A stretch of 64,000 bases of DNA from Alcaligenaceae bacterium (GCA_013416455.1 JACCES010000005.1:186001-250000), one strand, 5' to 3'. Positions 1 through 8,602 are shown, counted from the first letter of the stretch. Made by a program: numbers and translations. Notes: generated by a model not told the origin, from the sequence alone.

Positions 1-172
1 CATCGCTCAGAATGCGGGCAACGTTGTCGGTGGGGCCGCCGGGGGCGAAACCGACCAGCAGGCGCACCGGCTTTTCGGGCCAGGCGGCCGCCGCCGGGCC
101 CGAGAGGCCGATCATGGCGGCCGCGGCCATGGTCAGGCCGATCAGATAGGTTTTGTTCGAGTGCTTTTTCAT
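1..172 (-). CDS. Bug/TctC-family periplasmic binding protein, N-terminal part
   Basis: Only the first 57 codons are inside the window; the gene continues past position 1. The reading frame starts at the ATG at 172 with a Sec signal peptide (Lys-Lys n-region, hydrophobic core, AAAA-type cleavage region), followed by WPEKPVRLLVGFAPGGPTDN. The VGFAPGG segment is the usual first ligand loop of the Bug (tripartite tricarboxylate transporter receptor) family, which binds small carboxylates in the periplasm. An AGGAGACAC ribosome site lies just upstream of the ATG. It follows the cyclase operon on the same strand after about 110 bp and may be its uptake protein. No TctA/TctB gene is visible. Confidence 0.85.
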   Translation of the reverse strand, partial: MKKHSNKTYLIGLTMAAAAMIGLSGPAAAAWPEKPVRLLVGFAPGGPTDNVARILSD

Positions 173-203
173 GTGTGTCTCCTTTGTCGTCGTGATTTTT
201 CCT

Positions 204-235
204 GATGCGGGCCGTCGGATATTCCGGCCCGCATC
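204..235. terminator. Strong hairpin between cyclase gene and Bug gene
   Basis: An 11-bp perfect stem, GATGCGGGCCG (204-214) pairing with CGGCCCGCATC (225-235), with a 10-base loop. There is no clear T run on either side, so it may be a weak or Rho-assisted terminator after the cyclase operon, or a 5'-UTR structure of the Bug gene. Confidence 0.45.
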
Positions 236-244
236 GGTTGGTAG

Positions 245-261
245 GATCTACAAAGTAGATC
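245..261. promoter_or_regulatory. 17-bp dyad upstream of the Bug gene, possible operator
   Basis: GATCTAC-AAA-GTAGATC is a perfect 7-3-7 inverted repeat, 73 bp or more upstream of the Bug start codon at 172. It is short and not T-tailed, so a protein-binding site is at least as likely as a hairpin. The cognate regulator is unknown. Confidence 0.35.
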
Positions 262-282
262 TTTCCGCGGATTGCGCCCGGA

Positions 283-1302
283 TCAGACCGTGGCGATGGG
301 GTTCAGGGGCGAGCCCACGGCGCCCGGCAGGTGCAGGGGCGGGGCGGTGAGCATGAAGGCATGGCGCTTCGATTGCCGCAGCCAGCCCGCGAGTTCGGTG
401 AGATGCCAGAGCTCGCCCAGGTGCAGGCCGAGCTTGAACAGGCACAGCTCGTGCAGCGGCAGCAGGGCGCTGCAGCCGTCGCCCTGGAAGTCGTAGGGCC
501 GGTGCTCGACGGCGTAGTTGTCCGCGATGAGCGCGGCGATGCCGCTGTCCGCTACCCATTGCCGCAGCCTGGCGTCGAAGCCGTCGAGAACCGCGCACGA
601 ACGGGCCAGTCTTTCCGCGTCGGGCTGTCCGCCCATGGACAGGATGAGGTCGGCAAAGCCGGTGTGCAGGCAAAGCATGTCGCCGCGCCGCACTTCGACG
701 CCGTCGGCGTCGATGACACGCATCAGGTCGTCATAACCGACCACCCGCCGTTCGTCGCCGTAGTGATGCCGCAGATCCACCATGACGGCGCGCCCCTGGA
801 TACCGTGGCGCGCCATGTGTTCGATGCCCAGCCGGTCGGCGCGGGACGAGCCGTCGCCGTTGCGGTCCGGGTGAGAGAAGTCGGAATCGCCCCGGAAGCC
901 GTTATAGAAGACCATTTCCGCCTTGCCGTCGCCGTCGGCGTCGAAATGCGAGCCGATGTGCGAAAGGCCATCCCACTGAGTGGAATACTGCAGGCTCATC
1001 GTCACCATGTCGTCGCAGGCCACGTCGGTGGTGTTGTGATCATGGGCGAAAGCGTGGAGGAACATCGGCGTGCCGTCGCGCCGGGTGGCCGTGAGGCGGG
1101 GCGGATGGCGGGCCGGGTTCAGTACATTGCCGCCGGGCAGGTTCAAGGGAAGGCTGAGACTGAATACTTTTCCGGTCCTGACTTCGGCGACCGCCTCCAG
1201 CACTTTTTCGGGGGTGAGCAGATTCAGCCGGCCGAGTTGATCGTCGTCGCCGAATTCGCCCCAGTTCGAGCCTTCGGGGCGCTGCTTCCATCTTTTTGTC
1301 AT
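283..1302 (-). CDS. Cyclase family protein (kynurenine-formamidase-like metal hydrolase)
   Basis: This 339-residue protein belongs to the Cyclase family (Pfam Cyclase, the kynurenine formamidase/polyketide cyclase fold), recognisable by the metal-binding motif HIGSHFDA at about residues 115-122 (family HxGTHxDxP) and the later HTGF segment. Such enzymes hydrolyse amide, ester or lactone-type bonds using a divalent metal; the substrate here cannot be read from sequence. It is longer than classical KynB (about 210 residues) and fits the larger cyclase subgroup found beside acyl-CoA genes. Its ATG overlaps the stop of the upstream acyl-CoA ligase by 4 bp, so the two are translationally coupled. 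It is the last gene of a three-gene minus-strand operon. Confidence 0.85.
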   Translation of the reverse strand: MTKRWKQRPEGSNWGEFGDDDQLGRLNLLTPEKVLEAVAEVRTGKVFSLSLPLNLPGGNVLNPARHPPRLTATRRDGTPMFLHAFAHDHNTTDVACDDMVTMSLQYSTQWDGLSHIGSHFDADGDGKAEMVFYNGFRGDSDFSHPDRNGDGSSRADRLGIEHMARHGIQGRAVMVDLRHHYGDERRVVGYDDLMRVIDADGVEVRRGDMLCLHTGFADLILSMGGQPDAERLARSCAVLDGFDARLRQWVADSGIAALIADNYAVEHRPYDFQGDGCSALLPLHELCLFKLGLHLGELWHLTELAGWLRQSKRHAFMLTAPPLHLPGAVGSPLNPIATV

Positions 1303-2870
1303 CGGTCGTTTTCCTCTTCAGTATGGTTGGTTGCCGGTTCGGGTGCTCGCAGGTCCACCGTCGCCATGGCCATTCCGGCCACTTCGTGCCGCTTCACTTT
1401 CTCTGTTTCCGTTTTCGGGATGGCGTCCACGAAGCTGAAATATCGTGGAAGCATGTGGGGGGCGATGCGGTCCGCCAGATGCTCGCGCAGGGCGAGCGGG
1501 TCGACGCCGCCGTCCGCGACGACGACCGCCTTGATCTCTTCGCCCATGATCTCGTCGGGGATGCCGATGACCGTGCAGTCCCGGACCGCCGGATGCTTCA
1601 GGAGCTGCTGCTCGATTTCCGTCGGGGCGATCATTTCGCCGCCGCGGCGGATCAATTCCTTCACGCGGCCATCGAAGTAAAGGTACCCGTCTTCGTCCAG
1701 CCAGCCCCGGTCGCCGGTGTACAGCCAGCCGTCTTTGAGCGTCTGGGCCGTCGCTTCGGCGTTGCGCCAGTATTCGGTAAAGAAAATGCCGGGCTGCGAT
1801 GCGCGGGCGACGATTTCGCCCTTGTGTCCGGTGGGCAGCGGCGTACCTTGTTCATCCCGTATCGACAGAGAGATCCGTCTGCGCGGCGAGCCCACCGAAC
1901 CGAAGCGCGTGGCGCCTTCCACGTTCATGGAAACCCAGGCGCCCGTTTCGGTCATGCCGTACAGTTCGCGCACGGCGATGCCGAAACGCTGTTCGATCTC
2001 TTCCCATACACGCCTGGGCGCCCCGCCGCCGACGCACCATTTGATCGAGTGCGCCAGATGCTGACGTGGATGGTGCTTTTCGAGTATGGCCAGCACGGTG
2101 CCCACATAGGTGAAGCCGGTTGCCTGGTAGCGGGCGGCGTCTTCGAAGAAGCGGCTGGCCGAGAACTTCGGGATCAGGGCGATCGACGCGCCAGTCCGCA
2201 ATGCGGACGTCACCGCATACATTTGCGGATTGGCGTGGAAGAGCGGCAGAAAGACCATGATGCGTTCGTCGGCCGCCAGCCCGAGGGATTCCGCCATGTC
2301 CCGGCCGGCGGCGACATAGGCTTCGTTGGGCAGCACCACGCCCTTTGGCAGACCGGTGGTTCCCGATGTGTAGAGGATGCAGGCCGGGTCATGGGCGGAC
2401 GGCTGCGCCGCCGGCCGATGGCGGGGATGATCGCCATCGGGTTCTTCCATGGAGGCGTCGATTTCCCAGACTTCCAGCGACGGGATCGAGGCAATGTCCG
2501 TTTTCCTGGCTTCGAGCAGTTCGGGTTCGATGAGCAGCAGCCGCGCTTCGCTCTGCCGCAGGGTGTAGCGCAGGCTGTCGGCCCTCAATCCCGTATTGAG
2601 CGGCACGGCGATGGCGCCGATCTCGTTGATGGCGAACCAGGCCACGAGAAAGGCTGGCCGATTGCCGCACACCAGCGCGACCCGATCGCCCGCCGCCACG
2701 CCGGCCCGTGCCAGACGACCCGCATAGGCCGCAACCAGCGAGGCCATTTCGCCATAGGTGTGGCTGCGATCGCCATACAGCACGAAGGGGCGTTGCGGCT
2801 GCGCGCCGGCGTGATGGTAGAGATGGTCGGTGATGCACCGTATTTCCGGGTGTGGGGCGGTTTCACGCAT
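1299..2870 (-). CDS. AMP-forming acyl-CoA ligase (CaiC-like)
   Basis: A 523-residue ANL-superfamily acyl-CoA synthetase. The P-loop YTSGTTGLPKG lies near residues 167-177, the TETG core (A5-type motif) in the middle, and the hinge motif GDRGWLDEDGYLYFDGR followed by the catalytic-lysine tail (ETEKVKRHEV) at the C-terminus. It activates a carboxylic acid to its CoA thioester with ATP; similarity is greatest to crotonobetaine/carnitine-CoA ligase-like enzymes, but the substrate is open. I chose the ATG at 2870, which overlaps the upstream dehydrogenase stop by 8 bp; a longer frame to 2960 runs inside that gene and has no support. Second gene of the operon. Confidence 0.88.
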   Translation of the reverse strand: MRETAPHPEIRCITDHLYHHAGAQPQRPFVLYGDRSHTYGEMASLVAAYAGRLARAGVAAGDRVALVCGNRPAFLVAWFAINEIGAIAVPLNTGLRADSLRYTLRQSEARLLLIEPELLEARKTDIASIPSLEVWEIDASMEEPDGDHPRHRPAAQPSAHDPACILYTSGTTGLPKGVVLPNEAYVAAGRDMAESLGLAADERIMVFLPLFHANPQMYAVTSALRTGASIALIPKFSASRFFEDAARYQATGFTYVGTVLAILEKHHPRQHLAHSIKWCVGGGAPRRVWEEIEQRFGIAVRELYGMTETGAWVSMNVEGATRFGSVGSPRRRISLSIRDEQGTPLPTGHKGEIVARASQPGIFFTEYWRNAEATAQTLKDGWLYTGDRGWLDEDGYLYFDGRVKELIRRGGEMIAPTEIEQQLLKHPAVRDCTVIGIPDEIMGEEIKAVVVADGGVDPLALREHLADRIAPHMLPRYFSFVDAIPKTETEKVKRHEVAGMAMATVDLRAPEPATNHTEEENDR

Positions 2871-4053
2871 GGTTTGCTTCCTGTTGCGCCGACATGAAGC
2901 GGAGCAGATGTTTTGCGATGGTGTTCTTGAGGATTTCCGATGAGCCGCCGGCGATTTCATAGGCCTTGGCGTCCCGCAGGTAGCGGCCGAAAGGGGCGTT
3001 CATGGTGACGCCGTAAGCGCCGCAGATCTGGACGGCCTGTTCGGCGGTGCGCGTGGCCACGCGGCTGGCCAGCAGCTTCGCCTCGCTGGAGAATCTGGCG
3101 ATGTCCTCGTGGGCGTCGAGCGCGCGGCATGCTTCGTAAACGAGCAGCCGCGCCGCGTCGATCTCGGTCATCAGGTCGGCCAGGTACCACTGGATGCCCT
3201 GGAACTGAAGGACGGTGGTGTCGAATGCGCGTCGCCGGGCGGCAAAATGCATGGCCCCGTCGAAGGCCGCGCGGGCAATGCCTATGCTGATGGCGCCGGC
3301 CACCGTGCGGGAATAGTCGAGCGTCGTGACCGCCTGGCGCACCCCCTTGCCTTCCGTGCCGATCATGTGATCGAAGGGGATCTCGACGTTTTCCAGGATC
3401 AGGTCCATGTGCGGCCCGTTGCGCAGCCCGAAGGTGCTGGCGTTGGCGCCTTCCTCGGTGCTGACGCCCGGCATGCCGTGCTCGACGTAGAACACGGATA
3501 CCCCGACGGGGGTTTCCGCGAGGATGATGTAGGCTTCGGCCGCCGCGCTGGATGTAATGAAGGATTTGCGGCCATTCAGCCGCCAGCCGTTTTCAGTGCG
3601 TGCGGCCTTGGTGTCCAGGCTGCGGATGTCGCTGCCATGGTTCGCCTCGGTCAGGGCATACGAGGTGATCAGGCCTTGCGCGAACTTCGGCAGTACATAT
3701 TGCTTGAGGGATTCCGGGGCAAAGTGAAGAATCATGGTCTGCGCCTGAAGGATCGTGATCAGGCTGATGCCCACGGCGGCGCTGGCATAGGACGCTTCCT
3801 CGAATACCGCCGCGCACTTCGTGTAGCTGGCGCCTTGCCCGCCCCATTCTTCAGGCAGCGTCAGGCTGGTGTAGCCCAGGCGCGCGAATGCCTTGATGGC
3901 CCGGGTCGGGTAAACGTCGTCGCGGTCGATCTCATCGGCGAAGGGCAGTACGTGTTCCCGCACGGCATCGCGCAGGCCGTCGAGGAAGCGCGCGTCCACG
4001 CGGTCGGCCCACAGTGCGCGGCTCCATTGATAGGGTGGGGTATCGGTGTCCAT
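2863..4053 (-). CDS. Acyl-CoA dehydrogenase
   Basis: A 396-residue flavin acyl-CoA dehydrogenase. Signature 1 is seen as ALTEANHGSDIRS and signature 2 near the C-terminus as EIAGGSSEILKNTIAKHLL, where the glutamate of SSEI lies in the position of the usual catalytic base region. It introduces an alpha,beta double bond into an acyl-CoA and passes electrons to ETF. The ATG at 4053 has AGGAA upstream; the longer frame begins with TTG at 4095 and is less likely. It is the promoter-proximal gene of the dehydrogenase-ligase-cyclase operon, transcribed divergently from an MDR oxidoreductase and iclR gene; a degenerate copy of the IclR-type palindrome lies in between. Confidence 0.9.
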   Translation of the reverse strand: MDTDTPPYQWSRALWADRVDARFLDGLRDAVREHVLPFADEIDRDDVYPTRAIKAFARLGYTSLTLPEEWGGQGASYTKCAAVFEEASYASAAVGISLITILQAQTMILHFAPESLKQYVLPKFAQGLITSYALTEANHGSDIRSLDTKAARTENGWRLNGRKSFITSSAAAEAYIILAETPVGVSVFYVEHGMPGVSTEEGANASTFGLRNGPHMDLILENVEIPFDHMIGTEGKGVRQAVTTLDYSRTVAGAISIGIARAAFDGAMHFAARRRAFDTTVLQFQGIQWYLADLMTEIDAARLLVYEACRALDAHEDIARFSSEAKLLASRVATRTAEQAVQICGAYGVTMNAPFGRYLRDAKAYEIAGGSSEILKNTIAKHLLRFMSAQQEANHA

Positions 4054-4159
4054 GGTTTTTTTCCTGAACGGATCTGGTTCTTTGTCTGCGTCCAATCTAC
4101 GCCCGGCATTTCGGAAAAGAATTCATCCTGGCTAAAAGTTTCGCTTTGCGGTACTTTCG

Positions 4160-4174
4160 TTCCGTAATGCGGAA
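4160..4174. promoter_or_regulatory. Palindrome TTCCGTA-A-TGCGGAA, probable IclR operator 1
   Basis: A 7-1-7 near-perfect palindrome in the divergent promoter region between the acyl-CoA dehydrogenase operon and the MDR gene. It matches the palindrome before the iclR gene (5161-5175) at 14 of 15 bases. A weaker relative (CCCGGCATTTCGGAA) begins near 4102. The pattern fits a local IclR protein controlling both directions and itself; this assignment is inference. Confidence 0.6.
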
Positions 4175-4195
4175 ATCCAAATACGGAGACAAGAG

Positions 4196-5155
4196 ATGAA
4201 AACGATGAAAGCGGTTCTGGCGGCAAAACAAGGCGCGGTGCTCAGTGACGTTCCCGTTCCCCGGGCAGGCCCGGGCCAGCTGCTGGTACAGGTGCACAAC
4301 GCGGCCCTGAACCGCGCTGACCTGGGCCCGAGCCGGCTCGGCAACGATGAAATCATCGGCATGGAGTGGGCAGGCGTCGTGGTGGACACCGGCCCGGATG
4401 CGGGTCGGTTCCAGGTCGGCGACCGCGTGATGTGTTCGGGCAGGCATGCCTTTGCCGAATATGCCGTTGCCGAGATGGTGCGCACCATTCCGATGCCACC
4501 CCAGCTTGACTACAGGAAGGCTGCGTCCTTGATGCTGGCGCTGCAGACCATGCATGATGCGGTGGTGACTCATGGCCGTGTCAAAGAAGGCGATGCCGTG
4601 CTGATCCATGGCGCGGCTTCGAACGTAGGCCTGATGGCGGCACAGATTGCGCGGGCCTTCGGTGCAAGAACGGTGATCGGCACTTCGCGCGACCCGGGCC
4701 GGCGCCGGGCGCTGGAGAGCCATGGCATCGATCTCGTTCTGGACAGCACGGACCCATCCTGGACGCAGAAGGTGATGGAACACACGGGGGATCGCGGCGT
4801 GGATGTCATCATCGACCAGGTGTCGGGGAAGGGGTTCAACGACCTTCTGCAGGTTGCCGCGATCATGGGCCGTATCGTCAATGTGGGCCGGCTGGGCGGG
4901 GCCAATGGAGATTTCGATTTTGAAATGCACGCCTTCAAACGTCTTACCTATACCGGCGTTACCTTCCGTACCCGCAGCCTGGATGAAATCGGCAAACTGA
5001 CCTCTGCCATGTTCGGCGACCTTGGGCCGGCGCTGGAGCGTGGCGAGCTGACCATGCCGCTGGACCAGGAATTCACGCTTGACCGTGCACAGGAGGCGCT
5101 GGACCGCATGGCCGCCAATCAGCATTTCGGCAAGATCACGCTTCGCGTTGCATGA
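4196..5155 (+). CDS. Zinc-type/quinone-oxidoreductase-like MDR dehydrogenase
   Basis: A 319-residue medium-chain dehydrogenase/reductase. The N-terminal GroES-like domain ends near residue 120 and is followed by a Rossmann domain with IHGAASNVGLMAAQIA (AAxxVG-type NADP loop). It lacks the zinc-cysteine cluster, so it is of the quinone oxidoreductase/enoyl reductase type, acting on an electrophilic double bond or quinone with NADPH. ATG at 4196 follows GGAGACAAGAG. It is divergent from the acyl-CoA dehydrogenase operon, and its stop at 5155 lies 3 bp before the extended iclR-side palindrome, so the two plus-strand genes are probably read together but iclR also has its own promoter. Confidence 0.82.
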   Translation: MKTMKAVLAAKQGAVLSDVPVPRAGPGQLLVQVHNAALNRADLGPSRLGNDEIIGMEWAGVVVDTGPDAGRFQVGDRVMCSGRHAFAEYAVAEMVRTIPMPPQLDYRKAASLMLALQTMHDAVVTHGRVKEGDAVLIHGAASNVGLMAAQIARAFGARTVIGTSRDPGRRRALESHGIDLVLDSTDPSWTQKVMEHTGDRGVDVIIDQVSGKGFNDLLQVAAIMGRIVNVGRLGGANGDFDFEMHAFKRLTYTGVTFRTRSLDEIGKLTSAMFGDLGPALERGELTMPLDQEFTLDRAQEALDRMAANQHFGKITLRVA

Positions 5156-5158
5156 GTT

Positions 5159-5177
5159 TTTTCCGCAGTGCGGAAAA
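5159..5177. promoter_or_regulatory. Perfect palindrome TTTTCCGCAGTGCGGAAAA, probable IclR operator 2
   Basis: A 19-bp perfect palindrome centred on G5168, sitting between the MDR stop codon and the iclR ribosome site. Its core repeats the operator at 4160-4174. Placement directly before the iclR start is typical of autorepression. Confidence 0.65.
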
Positions 5178-5186
5178 GGAAAGAAA

Positions 5187-6005
5187 ATGGAGGATCTCAC
5201 AGACATGGCGGCGCCCCGGGCCGGTGTCGCGCCCCGGGCTCAGCCTTCTTCCACGGTGCAAAGCGTCAAGCGCGCTCTGGATATTCTTCGCATCCTTTCC
5301 TTCAATGCGTCGGCGGCGGGCATGCGTTTTTCGGACCTGCAGACGCACAGCGGCCTGAGCAAGGGTACGCTGCACCGGCTGCTCAAGTCTCTTGCCGACG
5401 AAGGCTTTGTCGAGCAGGCGGCGGGCAGCCGGGTCTATTTCCTGGGCCTGGAATTCCTGTCCCTGGGGGAAAGGGCCGCCAACCGCCTCGACATCCGCGC
5501 CGTCAGCCGTCCTTCCCTGCAAAGGCTGGCCGACAAGACGAACGATACCGTCATGCTCACCATACGCAGCGGGCTCGATGCCGTATGCGTGGATCGTATC
5601 GAAGGTTCTTTCCCGGTCCGCGTGCTGACCCAGAACATCGGCACCAGGCGTCCGCTGGGCATCGGCTCGGGAAGCCTCGCCCTGCTGGCGGCCCTGCCCG
5701 ACGAAGACATCGAGAATGTGCTGCGCAGGAACCGCGCGCGCCTGTCCGCCTATCCGGCGGTGGAGGTGGACACATTGCGGAAAGCGGTGCTCGACACGCG
5801 CGAACGGCAGTATGCCTTCAATCCGGGTCACATCCTGAAAGGCATGTATGGCGTGGGCGTCGCGGTCCATCTGGGCCGCCAGCCGGTTGCCGCCTTGAGC
5901 GTTGCGGCCCACTACGGGCGCATGGAACTCGAAAGGCGGCAAGAGATCGCCGCGGCCCTGCGGCTGGAAGCCAGGCGGATCACGGCGGCCCTGGGGGCGG
6001 CCTGA
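5187..6005 (+). CDS. IclR-family transcriptional regulator
   Basis: A 272-residue IclR-type regulator: N-terminal winged helix-turn-helix (SVKRALDILRILSFN ... SKGTLHRLLKSLADEGFV, about residues 27-80) and a C-terminal GAF-like ligand domain. IclR proteins bind short palindromes as dimers and respond to small organic acids. The ATG at 5187 follows AAAGGA; a longer frame from 5079 lies inside the MDR gene. Two copies of TTCCGYA-N-TGCGGAA, one immediately before this gene and one in the divergent promoter upstream of the MDR gene, are the obvious candidate targets, so it probably controls the cyclase/ligase/dehydrogenase operon and itself. Confidence 0.88.
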   Translation: MEDLTDMAAPRAGVAPRAQPSSTVQSVKRALDILRILSFNASAAGMRFSDLQTHSGLSKGTLHRLLKSLADEGFVEQAAGSRVYFLGLEFLSLGERAANRLDIRAVSRPSLQRLADKTNDTVMLTIRSGLDAVCVDRIEGSFPVRVLTQNIGTRRPLGIGSGSLALLAALPDEDIENVLRRNRARLSAYPAVEVDTLRKAVLDTRERQYAFNPGHILKGMYGVGVAVHLGRQPVAALSVAAHYGRMELERRQEIAAALRLEARRITAALGAA

Positions 6006-6006
6006 A

Positions 6007-6882
6007 TCAGGGCTGTGTTCCGGCTGTCCGCCCGCGGGTCTGCGCCAGCCGCGCCTGCAGTTCGCGGTAGGCGTCGCGGACGGCGGTTTCGCCGTACTTC
6101 CCTTCGAGCCGCCGGATGGCGAAGTGGCCGCCGGCCATGGACTGATAGTGCGAGATGAACAGGGTGTTGATGGCGGCGCCGCTGACCGCGCCCAGCACGG
6201 GCGCGGCCTGAAGCGCGAATTTTTCCGTGACCTTGACGCCGAACCGCTGGGCGACCGCCTCGATGATCTGGGCCAGCCAGGCGGAAGTCTGGGCGGGTGT
6301 GAAGCGCAGGCCCTGGGCCGCGGCGCCGGCCCCCTGCCTTGCGGCGGCTTCGGCCAGCATCCGGCCGGCTTCACGGGTGATTTCAGTCAGGCCGACGCGG
6401 GCGGCGTAGTACGCCGAGTCGGCGGCATCGTCGTTCGCCGAACGGCCGCCCAGCGCGAAGACCTGCACGCACTCGCCCTGCACGATGGGATCGGAGATGG
6501 CAAACCCTTCGCTGCGCGCAATGTCGGCCACCGACCGCATGATGACGGTGGTGGTGAGGGGAAGCTCGACGAGCGTGCCTTTCAGGCCGAAGAAGCCGCC
6601 GACCGCGCCCGATGCCGCGGCGATGGCGGCATGGGTCTTCGGGCGGGCGGCGCCGACGGCCTTTTCATCCATGGTGCGCAAGGCGCCGGCCACGGCCTTG
6701 TCCAGCGCGGCCTGGATCGCCCTGTGCAGGGTATCGGCGCTGGAACCGGGAAGTCTTTCGAGCGCCCATTCCACCGGCGTGCCGACCATATTGGCGAGCC
6801 GTATCGTGAAAGAGGGCGCTTCCAGCGCGCCGACCGCCGTCCGCAGAGCGGTGAGGTCAGTGCTGTCGTCGAAAGGGCTCAT
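6007..6882 (-). CDS. EcsC family protein
   Basis: A 291-residue protein with the look of the EcsC family: small-residue-rich helices and the central segment GAVGGFFGLKGTLVELPLTTTVIMRSVADIARSEGF, an amphipathic membrane-active region. The family is named after a gene of the Bacillus ABC-exporter operon ecsABC, but its biochemical role is not known, and no exporter genes accompany it here. It is directly downstream (3 bp) of a small secreted protein on the same strand, so they likely form an operon. Its stop lies one base after the convergent iclR stop. Confidence 0.75.
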   Translation of the reverse strand: MSPFDDSTDLTALRTAVGALEAPSFTIRLANMVGTPVEWALERLPGSSADTLHRAIQAALDKAVAGALRTMDEKAVGAARPKTHAAIAAASGAVGGFFGLKGTLVELPLTTTVIMRSVADIARSEGFAISDPIVQGECVQVFALGGRSANDDAADSAYYAARVGLTEITREAGRMLAEAAARQGAGAAAQGLRFTPAQTSAWLAQIIEAVAQRFGVKVTEKFALQAAPVLGAVSGAAINTLFISHYQSMAGGHFAIRRLEGKYGETAVRDAYRELQARLAQTRGRTAGTQP

Positions 6883-6885
6883 CGT

Positions 6886-7308
6886 TCAGCGCAGGAAAAA
6901 GCCCCCCACCCGGCCTTCCCTGACGTTCAGCGTGGCAAGCAGGTCGTCGCCCTGGTCCGCGAAGCTGACCTTCCATACGGAAATGTCCAGGCCCTGCTGC
7001 TGCAGGTTGCCCAGGTACTGGACCGTGTATCCCTGCTGCAGGCGCGGCGAGACGGTATTCGCCACCTGGGTGAACTGGGGTTCGCCGACTTCGGCGAAGG
7101 CGGGCGTACCCTGGCTGATGAAGCGCGGGTAGTCGTTCTGCGCGATGGATTCGAGCAGATCCTGGACGATGGGCTGATCGGCGGTGCCGCCCGTTTGCGC
7201 CATGGGCGCCGTGGCGAAGGCGGCCAGCAGAACAAGGCATCCGAAAAGCCGATACAGCATGTGGCTGGGGCGGTACAGTGACAAGGCCGGGGATTTGCTT
7301 GAGGTCAT
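6886..7308 (-). CDS. Small secreted protein of unknown function
   Basis: A 140-residue protein with an N-terminal signal peptide (hydrophobic stretch around MLYRLFGCLVLLAAFATA, cleavage after PMAQ). The mature part of about 100 residues alternates helices and strands in a pattern reminiscent of NTF2/DUF3887-like domains (a helix DLLESIAQNDYPRF, then strands ending GGFFLR), but I do not recognise a named family with confidence. ATG 7308 has GGAG six bases upstream; an internal ATG at 7260 is an alternative. Likely co-transcribed with the EcsC-like gene 3 bp downstream. Confidence 0.65.
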   Translation of the reverse strand: MTSSKSPALSLYRPSHMLYRLFGCLVLLAAFATAPMAQTGGTADQPIVQDLLESIAQNDYPRFISQGTPAFAEVGEPQFTQVANTVSPRLQQGYTVQYLGNLQQQGLDISVWKVSFADQGDDLLATLNVREGRVGGFFLR

Positions 7309-7402
7309 GAAAGGCTCCGTATCGTGAATCATGCCGCCATGAGGGCGGCCGTACTGGCCGGCAGCAAGCGCCATACCCTTCATGGGTGGGCGCGGCGCCG
7401 AC

Positions 7403-8602
7403 TCATGCCAGTACGCCCCGCGCCCGCAGGTCGGCCAGGGTGGCGGCGTCGAACCCCGCTTCGGCAAGAATGGCGTCGGTATGTTCCCCCAGCGTCGGAG
7501 CGCGGTCGCGGATTGTGCCCGGATTGTCGGAAAGTATCGGGAAGACCGCCGGCATTTCCACGTCGAGGCCGTTGGCCGAGCGCAGTGTGGCGATGGCCTG
7601 GCGGTCGTGATAGTGCGGGTCGCCGGCGATCTCGCGGATCGAATAGATGCGGCCCGAAGGCACATCGGCGGCCTTCAGCTTTTCCAGCATGACGCCGATG
7701 TCGGGCTGGGCGATGGTCCAGGCTTCGATGGCGGCATCCAGCTGTTCGACGCGCGCGACCCGCCCGTCGTTGTGTGCCAGGGCCGGGTCGGCGGCGAGGT
7801 CTTCGCGGCCGATGCAGTGCATCAGGCGCTGGAAAATGCCATCGCCATTGCCGGCGATCAGGACGTGGCTGCCGTCGTGGCACCGGTACGCATTGGACGG
7901 CGCGATGCCCGGCAGCGCGGCGCCGGCCGGTTCCCGCACCGCGCCGAACACCGAGTATTCGGGCAAGAGGCTTTCGGTGAGATTGAACAGGCTTTCATAG
8001 AGCGCGGCGTCTATCATCTGGCCTTTGCCGCCACGCGCATCGCGCTGATAAAGCGCCAGCAGCACACCCAGCGCGCCATGCAGGCCGGCGATGGTATCGC
8101 CCAGCGACAGGCCGGCCCGCACGGGCGCGCGGCCGGGTTCGCCGTTCAGGTAGCGCAGGCCGGCGAAGGCTTCCCCGATCGCGGCGAAGCCCGGTTCCTG
8201 GGCGCGCGGGCCGCTCTGGCCGTAGCCCGAGACGCGCAGCATGATGAGCCGGGGATTCAGCTCATGCAGGGTTTCCCAGGAAAGGCCCCATTTTTCCATG
8301 GTGCCGGGCCTGAAGTTTTCGATCAGGATGTCGGCCTGTTCCGCCAGCCTGCGCACGACCGCCTGGCCTTCGCACTGGCGCAGATCGACGCAGACCGACT
8401 TCTTGCTGCGCGATTGCGCTTCCCACCAGACCGACGTGCCTTCATGCAGCAGGCGCCATTTGCGCAACGGGTCGCCCACCCCCGGCGGTTCGATCTTGAT
8501 GACCTCGGCGCCGAAATCGGCAAGGGTCTTGGCGGCAAAGGGGCCTGCGATCAATTGACCGAGCTCGATGACCCGTATGCCGGCGAGAATCTGATTCGAC
8601 AT
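7403..8602 (-). CDS. CaiB/BaiF (class III) CoA-transferase
   Basis: A 399-residue family III CoA-transferase. The N-terminus IRVIELGQLIAGPFAAKTLADFGAEVIKIE is the typical CoA-binding start, and the SLGDTIAGLHGALG segment carries the aspartate expected to form the acyl-enzyme anhydride. The enzyme moves CoA between carboxylic acids; the donor and acceptor cannot be read here. It stands alone on the minus strand, opposite the divergent FMN-protein gene at 8843, with 240 bp between them. No regulator is adjacent. Confidence 0.87.
   Translation of the reverse strand: MSNQILAGIRVIELGQLIAGPFAAKTLADFGAEVIKIEPPGVGDPLRKWRLLHEGTSVWWEAQSRSKKSVCVDLRQCEGQAVVRRLAEQADILIENFRPGTMEKWGLSWETLHELNPRLIMLRVSGYGQSGPRAQEPGFAAIGEAFAGLRYLNGEPGRAPVRAGLSLGDTIAGLHGALGVLLALYQRDARGGKGQMIDAALYESLFNLTESLLPEYSVFGAVREPAGAALPGIAPSNAYRCHDGSHVLIAGNGDGIFQRLMHCIGREDLAADPALAHNDGRVARVEQLDAAIEAWTIAQPDIGVMLEKLKAADVPSGRIYSIREIAGDPHYHDRQAIATLRSANGLDVEMPAVFPILSDNPGTIRDRAPTLGEHTDAILAEAGFDAATLADLRARGVLA

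Noticed and set aside
331-1680. Long plus-strand frame over the cyclase and ligase genes
   Set aside because: Mirror frame of strong minus-strand genes, high-GC artefact with no ribosome site and no recognisable motif.
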